Shown here piece after piece: positions 25,288 to 33,734 of a stretch of 37,036 nt of DNA (positions are counted from its first letter, which is position 1; each line of letters opens with the position of its first letter). The stretch is from positions 1-37,036 of the forward strand of contig CAJXXO010000002.1 of the NCBI GenBank assembly GCA_913062655.1, read 5' to 3'. Position numbers and translations under genes: made by a program. This stretch comes from an uncultured Bacteroidota bacterium. GTDB lineage: Bacteria; Bacteroidota; Bacteroidia; Chitinophagales; S012-47. The notes under the pieces are model-generated. The model did not search any database and was not told where the DNA came from. It saw only the letters and a program-made list of their open reading frames with translations.

Positions 25288-26118
25288 ATGAAACGTATTG
25301 TAGTAGCTACCGATTTCTCCTCCATTGCGGATCAGGCATTTCTCTACAGCGCTCACCTGGCGGCCCACTTTGGCGCTGAACTCCACGTGGCGCATGTGGT
25401 ATCTCCCAGCCCTTTCCTGGCACACTCACCAGGAGACCTGATAGATCAAACCCTGAAGGAAATGACCCGGGAAGTGGAGCTACATATGACTGAAATGCAG
25501 CAACAATTACCCCAATCCATAAAGGGAAAGGTTGACTTGGTGTATGAAGTGCGCGAAGGGCTTGTCATAGACCAATTACGCGACATTGCGGATGATGTAG
25601 AGGCGGATCTGATGGTAATGGGTACGCATGGTAAGACCGGCTGGCGAGAAGTATTGATGGGTACCCATGCCGCAGCGATGGTAGGGCGGTTGGACATTCC
25701 CTTGCTACTTGTCCCGCCAAAGACTGACTACAATGGTATGCGGCACATCGTGTACGCTATCGACTATCATGACGTACCAGACCGGGAACTGCAGCAATTG
25801 CAGGTTTGGACCCGTTCCTTCTCTTCCCGGCTCTCGCTTTTGCATGTAGATCAAGAGGAAGGAGAGGTAGATGAGGACCAATTGTTTAGCCTGCGCAACA
25901 CGGTAGCGGCACTGGATGGGGTTGATGATGTAAAGTATGCCTTTATTGAAGGTGACGATGCTTTACTGTCCATCAACGATTGGGTAGAAAGTCATCAGGC
26001 AGACCTGCTGGTAGTGAAGCATCGCAATCAAAATTTCTTTCAGCAGTTGGTCCGGAAGAGCTTGTCGCGCCAAATGACCCGGTACACCAGTATTCCCATG
26101 ATGGTTTTTAGCCAGTGA
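25288..26118 (+). CDS. Tandem-domain universal stress protein (UspA family), third of three
   Basis: A 276-residue two-domain Usp protein. It opens with KRIVVATDFSSIADQAF. The first domain has the canonical ATP-binding motif GTHGKTGWREVLMGT (G-x2-G-x9-G-T), the only intact one among the three Usp proteins here. The second domain (from ~148) is degenerate at this place, ending with HRNQNFFQQLVRKSLSR. This pairing of one intact and one degenerate domain is common in fused Usp proteins. The gene begins ten bases after the transporter stop and closes the operon. It is followed by the putative Pho-box region of the next gene, and no clear terminator is seen. Confidence 0.85.
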   Translation: MKRIVVATDFSSIADQAFLYSAHLAAHFGAELHVAHVVSPSPFLAHSPGDLIDQTLKEMTREVELHMTEMQQQLPQSIKGKVDLVYEVREGLVIDQLRDIADDVEADLMVMGTHGKTGWREVLMGTHAAAMVGRLDIPLLLVPPKTDYNGMRHIVYAIDYHDVPDRELQQLQVWTRSFSSRLSLLHVDQEEGEVDEDQLFSLRNTVAALDGVDDVKYAFIEGDDALLSINDWVESHQADLLVVKHRNQNFFQQLVRKSLSRQMTRYTSIPMMVFSQ

Positions 26119-26157
26119 GAACGAAAAAGCATTGAAAATCAATAGGTTTACCGAGTG

Positions 26158-26186
26158 CTTAACACAAACTTAAAGTACGGGTAAAG
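26158..26186 (+). promoter_or_regulatory. Putative Pho box: three direct repeats, 11-bp period, upstream of the 26253 gene
   Basis: Three 7-base units occur with exactly four bases between them: CTTAACA (26158-26164), CTTAAAG (26169-26175) and GGTAAAG (26180-26186). The first unit is identical to one upstream of the TonB receptor. The array ends 20 bases before a possible -7 element, CACCTTTG. Binding by the PhoB-like regulator is inferred. Confidence 0.55.
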
Positions 26187-26206
26187 GGCCAGTAATATCT
26201 CATATC

Positions 26207-26214
26207 CACCTTTG
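26207..26214 (+). promoter_or_regulatory. Possible -7 promoter element for the 26253 gene
   Basis: CACCTTTG has one mismatch to TAnnTTTG and lies 38 bases before the start codon. It has no -33 partner but sits at a helical-turn spacing from the repeat array upstream. Confidence 0.35.
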
Positions 26215-26252
26215 CAGGCGAATTGATTCACTCACACAAATCGCAAATCGAT

Positions 26253-27944
26253 ATGAGAAGACTTGTACTACTGAGCTTAGCTATGATTGGGTTCGTAGCG
26301 GCCAAAGCGCAAACTGTAGTCACCATCACAGATGCTGACCTGCAGCCTAACCAAACTTACAACTGGACAAAAGACAACATCTACTTGTTGGATGGTTTCG
26401 TATTCGTAGACTCAGGAGCTACCTTGAATATCGAAGCAGGTACAGTAATCCAGGCCAAGGAAACACCAACTACTGGTGACAATGCTTCTGCTTTGATTGT
26501 GGCCTCTACGGCACAGATCTTTGCAACCGGTACGGCTGACGAGCCAATCATCTTCACCTCTGAGTTGGATGATGTAAACAACCCTTCCGATCTGGACGAG
26601 ACCGATCGTGGTTTGTGGGGTGGCCTTATCCTATTGGGCCCTGGTACCATTGGTAATACGACACCAACCACCGGTATTGAGGGTATCCCGGTATCGGAAA
26701 CACGTGCTATCTATGGTGGCAATGATGACGACAACAACGTTGGTACATTGCAGTACGTTTCTATCCGTCACGGTGGTGCCGCTTTGTCACCTGGTGATGA
26801 AATCAACGGTTTGACCTTGGGGGGTGTTGGTTCGCAAACTACTTTGGAGCACATTGAAGTGTTTGCCAACTCTGACGATGGTGTTGAGTTCTTTGGTGGT
26901 AAGCCAGAGCTGAAATGGGCCATTACGGCCTTCTGTGGTGACGATGCTTTCGACTGGGATACAGGATTCCAGGGTAAGGGTCAATTCTGGCTCGTTGTGC
27001 AAGCTACCGATGCCGCTGACAACGGTGCTGAGCAAGATGGTGCCAAGCCGGATGATAACCCTCGCTTTGCTGCACCTACCATTTACAATGCTACCTATAT
27101 TGGTGGAGGCGCCAATACCCCGGTTCAGGGTGACTTTGCCAACACCAACGCTTTGTACTTCCGCGATGGAACAGGCGGATACTACGGCAATTCAATCTTC
27201 ACCGACTTTGCCCAAAAGGCCATCGAAGTGGAAGATTTAGAAGCTTCAAAAGGTGTCGATTCCCGTCAGCGCATGGAGAATGGTGAGTTGTCGTTGGAAA
27301 ACAACCTATGGTTTGGTTTTGGCAACTTCACTGCTTTAAATGCTGATCCGGCTACAGGTATCATTCGTTTCACACCAGGTGGCGAGGATACTACTTGTCA
27401 GTTTTTGATCGACCACTTGGCCAACAATGGTAACCAATTGGTAGACCCTCAATTACGCGGTATCTCTCGTACTGCCGGCAGCAAAGGGTTGGACCCTCGT
27501 CCGCAAGCAGCAGAAGCCACTACCGGATTGGCAGCCTACCCTACAGGGGATGATTTCTTCACTGCTACAGGCTACAAAGGAGCATTCAACCCGGCCTTCT
27601 CTACGACCTGGGCACACGGTTGGACAGCATTAGATGAGTACGGTTACCTGGCAGAGCCAACAGGCATCAATGCTTTGACTGAAGCAGGATTCGTATTGAA
27701 CCAAAACCAGCCCAACCCGGCAGATGCTGCCACCATCATCACTTTCGAATTGCCAGAAACAGCTGACATCAACGTATACGTAACCGATATTACCGGTCGT
27801 ATCGTGAAGGAGGTAGTTAACGGTACCTTCAATGCAGGTACACACAATGCTACCATCAACACAGCTGACCTGCAAGCAGGCGTTTACTTCTACACTTTAG
27901 CAGTAGGTAATAGCCAAATCACGAAGAAGATGATTGTTCAGTAA
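26253..27944 (+). CDS. Exported repeat-rich protein with T9SS type A sorting domain
   Basis: A 563-residue protein. The start is ATG 26253, just before a signal peptide (MRRLVLLSLAMIGFVAAKAQ); the longer in-frame start at 26223 is rejected. The body has the feel of a right-handed parallel beta-helix: GATLNIEAGTVI, QIFATGTADEPIIF, LWGGLILLG, LQYVSIRHGG and LEHIEVFANSDDGVEFFGG. The C-terminal ~85 residues form a type A sorting domain (NQPNPADAATIITFELP, VYVTDITGRIV, GVYFYTLAVG). It is therefore secreted by the type IX system and probably surface-anchored. It lies just before a TonB receptor, and both have Pho-box-like repeats upstream. A role in binding a phosphate compound is inference; no enzymatic residues are recognised. 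Confidence 0.82.
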   Translation: MRRLVLLSLAMIGFVAAKAQTVVTITDADLQPNQTYNWTKDNIYLLDGFVFVDSGATLNIEAGTVIQAKETPTTGDNASALIVASTAQIFATGTADEPIIFTSELDDVNNPSDLDETDRGLWGGLILLGPGTIGNTTPTTGIEGIPVSETRAIYGGNDDDNNVGTLQYVSIRHGGAALSPGDEINGLTLGGVGSQTTLEHIEVFANSDDGVEFFGGKPELKWAITAFCGDDAFDWDTGFQGKGQFWLVVQATDAADNGAEQDGAKPDDNPRFAAPTIYNATYIGGGANTPVQGDFANTNALYFRDGTGGYYGNSIFTDFAQKAIEVEDLEASKGVDSRQRMENGELSLENNLWFGFGNFTALNADPATGIIRFTPGGEDTTCQFLIDHLANNGNQLVDPQLRGISRTAGSKGLDPRPQAAEATTGLAAYPTGDDFFTATGYKGAFNPAFSTTWAHGWTALDEYGYLAEPTGINALTEAGFVLNQNQPNPADAATIITFELPETADINVYVTDITGRIVKEVVNGTFNAGTHNATINTADLQAGVYFYTLAVGNSQITKKMIVQ

Positions 27945-27970
27945 CACTTATTCACCTTCATCATACATAG

Positions 27971-27998
27971 GGCGTAGTCTTCGGGCTACGCCTTTTTT
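27971..27998 (+). terminator. Rho-independent terminator with a TTCG tetraloop
   Basis: A stem of GGCGTAG with CTACGCC extends inward through a T-G and a C-G pair to a TTCG loop, and six T residues follow (27993-27998). It begins 27 bases after the stop codon of the T9SS protein. It separates that gene from the TonB receptor, so the two have separate transcription units and each needs its own regulatory site. Confidence 0.92.
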
Positions 27999-28028
27999 AT
28001 GCATGACAGTCAGCGACTTGATAATCGC

Positions 28029-28068
28029 CTTAACAATTACATAACACTAGCACAAAGTTTTCATAAAT
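28029..28068 (+). promoter_or_regulatory. Putative Pho box: four direct repeats, 11-bp period, upstream of the TonB receptor
   Basis: Four 7-base units occur with exactly four bases between them: CTTAACA (28029-28035), CATAACA (28040-28046), CACAAAG (28051-28057) and CATAAAT (28062-28068). The first two are strong; the last two share the C-A-x-A-A-A pattern and are weaker. The array ends 31 bases before the -7 element TAACTTTG. Regulation by the PhoB-like protein is inferred. Confidence 0.55.
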
Positions 28069-28099
28069 CCCGCACCACCAGCAGGGTAGGGCATAAAAG

Positions 28100-28107
28100 T
28101 AACTTTG
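28100..28107 (+). promoter_or_regulatory. -7 promoter element of the TonB receptor gene
   Basis: TAACTTTG matches TAnnTTTG exactly, 16 bases before the ATG at 28124. The -33 position lacks TTTG, consistent with dependence on an activator. Confidence 0.55.
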
Positions 28108-28123
28108 CTCAAAATTTGAAACC

Positions 28124-31000
28124 ATGAATAAGGCTATTGGTTGTACGCTCCTCTTCATGGCATTAACACTTTGGGTGCAAGCCCAAACCGGTACCATTCG
28201 CGGTACCATCACGGATAAAGAAACCGGTGAAACCTTAATCGGTGTTAATGTCTACATTCAGGATCCCTTTATTGGAACCATCACTGATCTCAACGGAGCT
28301 TTCACCCTGGAAAACGTTCCTGCAGGTGTACATACGGTTGTCGTTTCCTATGTATCCTACACTACACAGAATATAGAAGGGGTCAATGTACAGGCTGATA
28401 ATGTTACGGTCCTGGATGTGCCCATGGCAGGCGAGTCCTTTGGACTGGAGGAAGTGGTGGTGCAAGCCAAAATAATGGACAATACCGAGAATGCTATTCT
28501 GGCTATGCAGAAGAAGTCACTTTCAGTGCAGGATGGCATTTCCAGCCAGGAGCTCAGTAAGATTGGCGCGGGCGATGCTGCCGAATCAGTGAAGTATATT
28601 ACCGGTGTATCCATTGTAGATGGCAAGTACATCAATGTTCGTGGCCTGGGTGACCGCTACTCCGGGGCACAGTTGAATGGTGTTACCCTGGCCAGTACAG
28701 ATCCCAATTCAAACAGTGCACAGTTGGACATCATACCGGCTAACCTGTTGGATAATATCATTACCTCTAAGACCTTCACTCCCGACCAACCGGGTGACTT
28801 TACCGGGGGTAATGTGAATATGAAGACCAAATCCTTCCCGGAGCAGTTTACCATGCAAGTATCTACCTCCTTGAGCTATAATGATGTAGTTACCGGGAAT
28901 AGTGACTTTCTGACGCACGAGGGCGGTGACCTGGAGTGGTTGGGCTACGATGACGGTAGCAGAGCCATGCCGGCTGTATTGCAACCGGAAGAAACGCGCG
29001 ACCTGTTGACACAAGGCTTTTACATCCGGGCGCGTGGCAACCAGGAGTTGGCCAATCTATTAGATGCAACTGCCAATTCGGTAAGTCCGCACATGGCACC
29101 TGTAAATGGAGCCGCCAGGCCCAATCACGGGGTGTCGGTATCATTTGGGAATCAGTACAAGGTGGCCGGTAAACCATTCGGTTTATTGATGGGGGCCAGT
29201 TACAAGCGTAATTATGGGGGGTATTTCAACGGGACCTTTGCCAACTGGGACCTGACCGGTGCTGCTGCAGAGGAAATGTTCAATTATTTCCGTTTTAACG
29301 ACAACCGCAATACCGACAACCCATCCATCAGTGCTTTGGCTAACTTATCGTATCGGTTAGCGCCCAAGCACGAGATTGGGGTAAATTTCATTTACAATCA
29401 TGATGCGGTCAAGGCCTCTCAGTTTATGGAAGGTCCTTATCCGGGTATTATATCGGCTACCAACAATGCATTCCAAACCCGCGCCCTGCACTTCAAAGAA
29501 AGAGGAATGCGTACGGTGCAGGTGAGGGGTAAGCACGTATTTGAAAGCTTGCGCAAGGCTGAGTTCGAATGGATCGGTGGCTATACCCGCTCTTTCCAGA
29601 ATGAACCGGACCTGCGCTTATTTGCCAACGAGTATGATGGCGCTAATGATGATTATTTTGTTCGCGTATCCGAGTATGATCGCCCTTCGCACTTCTTCCG
29701 CGACCTGCAGGATGATAGCTACGAATTCAAAGCTGATGTGACCATTCCATTGGGCTACGATGGTAAGCTTGGCAAGGTGAAATTAGGCGGCAACTACAAG
29801 CAGAAGGACCGGATGTCAAACGAAGACCGTTTCCGGTACAATTGGGTGGTCAACAATGCCAATGAAAGCTTATATACCCCCTATGAGGGCGATGCTTTAG
29901 CCTTTTTTGGTCCCGATAATACCGGAATTATTGGCTTTGACTCTACGCGTAATCGCTACCTCTTTGGTAATTACCTGATCGATGAATCGTTGGATGACAA
30001 CGACTACACCGGTACGGAAAGGATTACAGCCGGGTATGGTATGTTGGTATACCAATTGTCAGAGGACCTGAAGTTTATTGGAGGGCTGCGCGGAGAAGGA
30101 ACCTTCATGCAGGCCCAAAGTGCCGATACAACCCTGGAGGCCGGTGAGATCAACCGGATTGACCTTTTGCCTTCCGTTAACCTGATCTACTCGCTGACGA
30201 ATAATATGAATATTCGCCTGGCCGGTAGTCGAACCATCGCACGCCCTACCATGCGGGAAATGTCTCCTTTCAGTACCTATGATTTTATTGGTGGTGCTTT
30301 GGTGTCGGGTAATCCCAACCTCGACCGCAGCTTGATCTACAATGTAGACTTGCGCTGGGAATGGTTTGTGCGTCCGGGAGAGATTGTCGCTATCAGTGGT
30401 TTTTACAAGAACTTTCAGGATCCCATTGTCCGCTTGTTTATTCCTCGTGCGGCCAACCAGGAGATTACTTGGGTAAATACCAACGATGCTACGGTTTATG
30501 GAATAGAGCTGGATTTCCGTAAAGACCTGGACTTTATTTCACAGCGTCTGGCCAATTTCCGCTTTGGCATCAACTTTACCTACACTTACTCTGAAGTAGC
30601 GCTCGATCCCGAAGAGTACGAGACACTGGTGCGCATCAATCCTGAGATCCAGCCGACTCGCCCCTTCAACGGCCAGTCGCCCTACTTGCTGAATACCATG
30701 TTGAACTACAAAGCGGATTCGCTTGGACTGGAAATGAACCTGAACCTGAATGTGTTCGGCCCAAGGCTGACGGAGATCGGGTTCAATGGGGTGCCAGACA
30801 TCTACGAGCAGCCTCGTCCAATGCTGAATTTCAACCTGATGAAGGACATTGGCGATCGCTTCCAGGTCAAGCTCGGTGTCAGCAACATCCTAAATGCAGA
30901 ATTCAAGAAAACACAGACGTATAACAACCAGGAGTACATTACCCAACTCTATCAAATTGGGCGCACCTACTCCTTTGGCTTGTCCTATACGATTCGATAG
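28124..31000 (+). CDS. TonB-dependent outer-membrane receptor with carboxypeptidase-regulatory-like N-domain
   Basis: A 958-residue receptor. A signal peptide (residues 1-21, ending WVQAQ) precedes a CarboxypepD_reg-like domain (~23-105: GTIRGTITDKETGETLIGVNV, DLNGAFTLENVPAG). The plug follows (~115-240: VQDGISSQELSKIGAGDAAE, YINVRGLGDRYSGAQLNG, LDIIPANLLDNI, FTGGNVNMKTK). The remaining ~700 residues are the barrel, ending with aromatic YSFGLSYTIR. TonB/ExbBD energise such receptors. There is no SusD-like lipoprotein next to it, so it is not a typical glycan PUL pair. Its neighbours are the T9SS protein upstream and a Na/Pi cotransporter downstream, and it has a Pho-box-like array, which together hint at a phosphorus-containing substrate. 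The ligand is unproven. Confidence 0.9.
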   Translation: MNKAIGCTLLFMALTLWVQAQTGTIRGTITDKETGETLIGVNVYIQDPFIGTITDLNGAFTLENVPAGVHTVVVSYVSYTTQNIEGVNVQADNVTVLDVPMAGESFGLEEVVVQAKIMDNTENAILAMQKKSLSVQDGISSQELSKIGAGDAAESVKYITGVSIVDGKYINVRGLGDRYSGAQLNGVTLASTDPNSNSAQLDIIPANLLDNIITSKTFTPDQPGDFTGGNVNMKTKSFPEQFTMQVSTSLSYNDVVTGNSDFLTHEGGDLEWLGYDDGSRAMPAVLQPEETRDLLTQGFYIRARGNQELANLLDATANSVSPHMAPVNGAARPNHGVSVSFGNQYKVAGKPFGLLMGASYKRNYGGYFNGTFANWDLTGAAAEEMFNYFRFNDNRNTDNPSISALANLSYRLAPKHEIGVNFIYNHDAVKASQFMEGPYPGIISATNNAFQTRALHFKERGMRTVQVRGKHVFESLRKAEFEWIGGYTRSFQNEPDLRLFANEYDGANDDYFVRVSEYDRPSHFFRDLQDDSYEFKADVTIPLGYDGKLGKVKLGGNYKQKDRMSNEDRFRYNWVVNNANESLYTPYEGDALAFFGPDNTGIIGFDSTRNRYLFGNYLIDESLDDNDYTGTERITAGYGMLVYQLSEDLKFIGGLRGEGTFMQAQSADTTLEAGEINRIDLLPSVNLIYSLTNNMNIRLAGSRTIARPTMREMSPFSTYDFIGGALVSGNPNLDRSLIYNVDLRWEWFVRPGEIVAISGFYKNFQDPIVRLFIPRAANQEITWVNTNDATVYGIELDFRKDLDFISQRLANFRFGINFTYTYSEVALDPEEYETLVRINPEIQPTRPFNGQSPYLLNTMLNYKADSLGLEMNLNLNVFGPRLTEIGFNGVPDIYEQPRPMLNFNLMKDIGDRFQVKLGVSNILNAEFKKTQTYNNQEYITQLYQIGRTYSFGLSYTIR

Positions 31001-31022
31001 ATGCAACCAATAGTCTGAAAGA

Positions 31023-31055
31023 GGGGAGTCGAGTAATTGACTTCCCTTTTTCTTT
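31023..31055 (+). terminator. Rho-independent terminator after the TonB receptor
   Basis: GGGGAGTC pairs with GACTTCCC (8-bp stem with one G-T pair, 8-base loop GAGTAATT) and is followed by a T-rich tract, TTTTTCTTT. It begins 22 bases after the stop codon. The end of the T tract reads TTTCTTTG (31049-31056), one mismatch from a -7 element, so the promoter for the cotransporter may overlap it. Confidence 0.8.
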
Positions 31056-31096
31056 GCACAACTGTTAACTTCACAGCCACCCAAAATCGTGCTAGC

Positions 31097-32812
31097 ATGA
31101 ATGTGATTCTGGATATTCTGGTGATCGTGGGCGCACTTGGCATCTTCATTTACGGGATGAAGATGATGAGTGAGGGTATCCAGAAAGTGGCCGGTAAGCG
31201 GCTGCGCAAGCTGCTCAGCGGCATGACCCGTAACCGTTTGACTGGTATTATCACCGGTTTTTTTACCACCTCAGTGGTGCAGTCATCCAGCGCTACTACG
31301 GTAATGGTTGTAGGTTTTGTGAATGCCGGCCTACTGACCTTGGTGCAAGCCTCCGGGGTGATTATGGGCGCGAATATTGGCACCACCATCACCGGTTGGA
31401 TTGTCTCCGTACTTGGCTTCAAGGCCAACATAGAAGTCTTTGCCCTCATCGTAGTGGCGGTGAGTTTTCCTATGCTTTTTTCTAAAAAGGACAACCTGAA
31501 AAACCTGGCCGAATTCATGATCGGTTTTGGTATTCTTTTTATCGGCTTGAGTATTCTGAAGGATTCTGTGCCCGACCTGCGGCAAAACCCGGAGGCTCTC
31601 GAGTTTCTGAATCAGTTCACCGGCTATGGCTACGGTTCCGTTTTGATCTTTATTGCCGTGGGCACGCTGCTCACAATCGTGGTGCAGTCCTCCAGTGCTA
31701 CGATGGCCATTACACTGGTATTGATTGCAGAGGGGTGGATCAACTTTGAAACGGGGACGGCTATGGTGCTCGGTGAAAATATCGGCACCACTATTACGGC
31801 CAACCTGGCCGCATTGGTCGGTAATATTCATGCTAAACGGGCCGCCCGTTTTCACAGTGTGTTCAACTTGTTAGGGGTTATCTGGGTGTTGATCATATTT
31901 TTCCCTTTTCTCGATTTTGTCGATTGGCTGAATCAGCGCCTTTTTCACGATGCATCGATTTACACAGTAGTGCAAGACCCTGAAAATCTAAGTGCCAATA
32001 ACACCGTATTGACGGATGGGCTGGCACTGTTCCATACCACCTTCAATATTATCAATACGTTTTTGCTGTTCTTCGTAGCACCGTACCTGGTGCGATTGAT
32101 CGTGAAGTTGGTGCCCTCCAAGGGGAGCGATGATGAAGGATTTAAGCTCACTCATATCAGCTCCGGCTTGATGTCAACGCCTGAGTTGTCTATTCAGGAA
32201 GCACTTAAGGAGCTGCAACAATTCGGTCGACTGATTGAGAAGATGTGTGCCAATGTGATGGTGATGATGTTTAAGACGCCACGCAATCGCGATAAGTTGT
32301 ACATGAAGATTCGTGACCGGGAAGACATCACCGACCGGTTGCAAAATGAGATCACCACTTACATGGCCAAACTGGGGCAATACCGGTTGAGTGAAGACAG
32401 TGCCGGTAAGGTGAAGGGTATGATTCGGATGGCCAATGACCTGGAGCGAATGGGGGATATTTTTTACAAGCTGGCCATCAATAAGCGCAAACAAGAGGAG
32501 CAAAAGAAATTGATGCCGGAGAGTATTGCCACTGAGCTGGACCTGTACTTTGATCAGATCTATCGAGCCATTAAGCAGATGAACAAAAATATGCTGGCTC
32601 CGGCAGGTGAAATAGATATGGAACAAGCGTACGAAAACGAGCGTGAGATTAATGAAACCCGCGACCACCTGAAGCAAGTAGTGTACGAGCGAATCGAGTC
32701 GGGCCAATATGGCGTGGAGGAAGGGATCCTGTACCTCGACTTCGTAAACAGCGCTGAAAAGTTGGGCGATCACATAATCAATGTCAACCAAGCTTTAAGC
32801 GGTATCAAGTAA
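31097..32812 (+). CDS. Na/Pi cotransporter family protein with PhoU-like C-terminal domain
   Basis: A 571-residue protein of the PNaS (NptA/YjbB) family. ATG 31097 is chosen because it starts directly at the first membrane helix; an in-frame TTG at 31037 lies within the terminator. The hallmark duplicated QSSSAT motif is present: VVQSSSATTVMVVGFVN and VVQSSSATMAITLVL. About eight to nine membrane helices cover ~1-350. The C-terminal ~200 residues are a cytoplasmic helical PhoU-like domain (MIRMANDLERMGDIFYKLA, FVNSAEKLGDHIINVNQAL). Members carry sodium-coupled phosphate; some bacterial homologues are thought to export it. I see no good Pho-box array in front of it, unlike its two upstream neighbours. 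Confidence 0.93.
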   Translation: MNVILDILVIVGALGIFIYGMKMMSEGIQKVAGKRLRKLLSGMTRNRLTGIITGFFTTSVVQSSSATTVMVVGFVNAGLLTLVQASGVIMGANIGTTITGWIVSVLGFKANIEVFALIVVAVSFPMLFSKKDNLKNLAEFMIGFGILFIGLSILKDSVPDLRQNPEALEFLNQFTGYGYGSVLIFIAVGTLLTIVVQSSSATMAITLVLIAEGWINFETGTAMVLGENIGTTITANLAALVGNIHAKRAARFHSVFNLLGVIWVLIIFFPFLDFVDWLNQRLFHDASIYTVVQDPENLSANNTVLTDGLALFHTTFNIINTFLLFFVAPYLVRLIVKLVPSKGSDDEGFKLTHISSGLMSTPELSIQEALKELQQFGRLIEKMCANVMVMMFKTPRNRDKLYMKIRDREDITDRLQNEITTYMAKLGQYRLSEDSAGKVKGMIRMANDLERMGDIFYKLAINKRKQEEQKKLMPESIATELDLYFDQIYRAIKQMNKNMLAPAGEIDMEQAYENEREINETRDHLKQVVYERIESGQYGVEEGILYLDFVNSAEKLGDHIINVNQALSGIK

Positions 32813-32830
32813 GGGTAGCTGGTATTTTAA

Positions 32831-32838
32831 TACCTTTA
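32831..32838 (+). promoter_or_regulatory. Possible -7 promoter element of rfbA
   Basis: TACCTTTA has one mismatch (last base) to TAnnTTTG and lies 28 bases before the rfbA ATG. It overlaps the end of a 14-base palindrome (GGTATTTTAATACC, 32821-32834). Support is weak. Confidence 0.3.
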
Positions 32839-32866
32839 TGGGGCAGACCGCAAAACCTCTCATCAC

Positions 32867-33733
32867 ATGAAGGGAATCATCTTAGCCGGAGGATCCGGTA
32901 CCAGGCTGTACCCCATTACGTACGCCATCTCCAAGCAGATTATGCCCATATATGACAAGCCGATGATTTACTATCCCTTGTCAACCCTTATGAAGGCGGG
33001 CATCAGTGACATTCTCATTATTTCTACCCCTAAAGACTTGCCTACTTTCCAAAATCTCCTAAAAGATGGGAGCCAATTTGGGTGCTCCTTCCAATATGCA
33101 GAGCAGCCGGAGCCAAAGGGCCTGGCGCAGGCATTTACCATCGGGGCTGACTTTATTGGACAAGAGAAGGTGGCGTTGATCCTTGGCGACAACATCTTTT
33201 ATGGTACCGGTCTGGGTGATATTCTGCGCAGCCACGTAGACCCGGAAGGCGGTGTCATCTTCGCTTATCACGTCTCCGATCCGGAGCGGTATGGGGTGGT
33301 AGAATTTGACAACCGTCAGATGGCCATATCCATCGAGGAGAAACCGGCCAAGCCCAAGTCCAATTATGCCGTACCCGGATTGTACTTCTACGACAACCAA
33401 GTGGTGGATATCGCCCGCAACCTGCAACCCAGCCAACGGGGTGAGTTGGAGATTACCGATATCAACAAAGAATACCTGAAGCGAAAGCAACTGCAGGTAG
33501 CCATTCTCGACCGGGGCACAGCCTGGTTGGATACAGGTACCTTTGAATCCTTAATGCAAGCCTCACAATTTGTTCACACCATTGAAGCCCGTCAGGGGTT
33601 AAAGATTGGGTGCATCGAAGAGGAAGCCTACCGAAGTGGCTTTATCAATGATGCTCAATTGGAAGCCTTGGCCAAGCCGCTTATGAAAAGCGGGTATGGC
33701 GAGTACCTGATGGATTTGATCGAACATCGATAG
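32867..33733 (+). CDS. rfbA: Glucose-1-phosphate thymidylyltransferase (RfbA)
   Basis: A 288-residue nucleotidyltransferase. It forms dTDP-glucose from dTTP and glucose 1-phosphate, the first step of dTDP-rhamnose and related sugars. The N-terminal signature GGSGTRLYPITYAISKQIMP is complete, followed by YDKPMIYYPLSTLM, the sugar/metal site LGDNIFYG (~107-114), VVEFD, IEEKPAKPKSNYAVPGLYFYD and WLDTGTFESL. Length matches the short RfbA type. The stop is one base before the next start, so it is co-transcribed with the epimerase. The later dTDP-sugar genes (rfbB, C, D) are not in the window. Confidence 0.95.
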   Translation: MKGIILAGGSGTRLYPITYAISKQIMPIYDKPMIYYPLSTLMKAGISDILIISTPKDLPTFQNLLKDGSQFGCSFQYAEQPEPKGLAQAFTIGADFIGQEKVALILGDNIFYGTGLGDILRSHVDPEGGVIFAYHVSDPERYGVVEFDNRQMAISIEEKPAKPKSNYAVPGLYFYDNQVVDIARNLQPSQRGELEITDINKEYLKRKQLQVAILDRGTAWLDTGTFESLMQASQFVHTIEARQGLKIGCIEEEAYRSGFINDAQLEALAKPLMKSGYGEYLMDLIEHR

Positions 33734-33734
33734 T

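Noticed and set aside
31061..31081. Pho box upstream of the Na/Pi cotransporter
   Set aside because: Only one TTAAC core (GTTAACT) is present; the units at plus and minus 11 bases (AGCCACC and TTTGCAC) do not match.
32821..32834. Palindrome GGTATT-TT-AATACC before rfbA
   Set aside because: The two-base loop and AT-rich stem make a terminator unlikely. It may be an operator, but there is no second copy.
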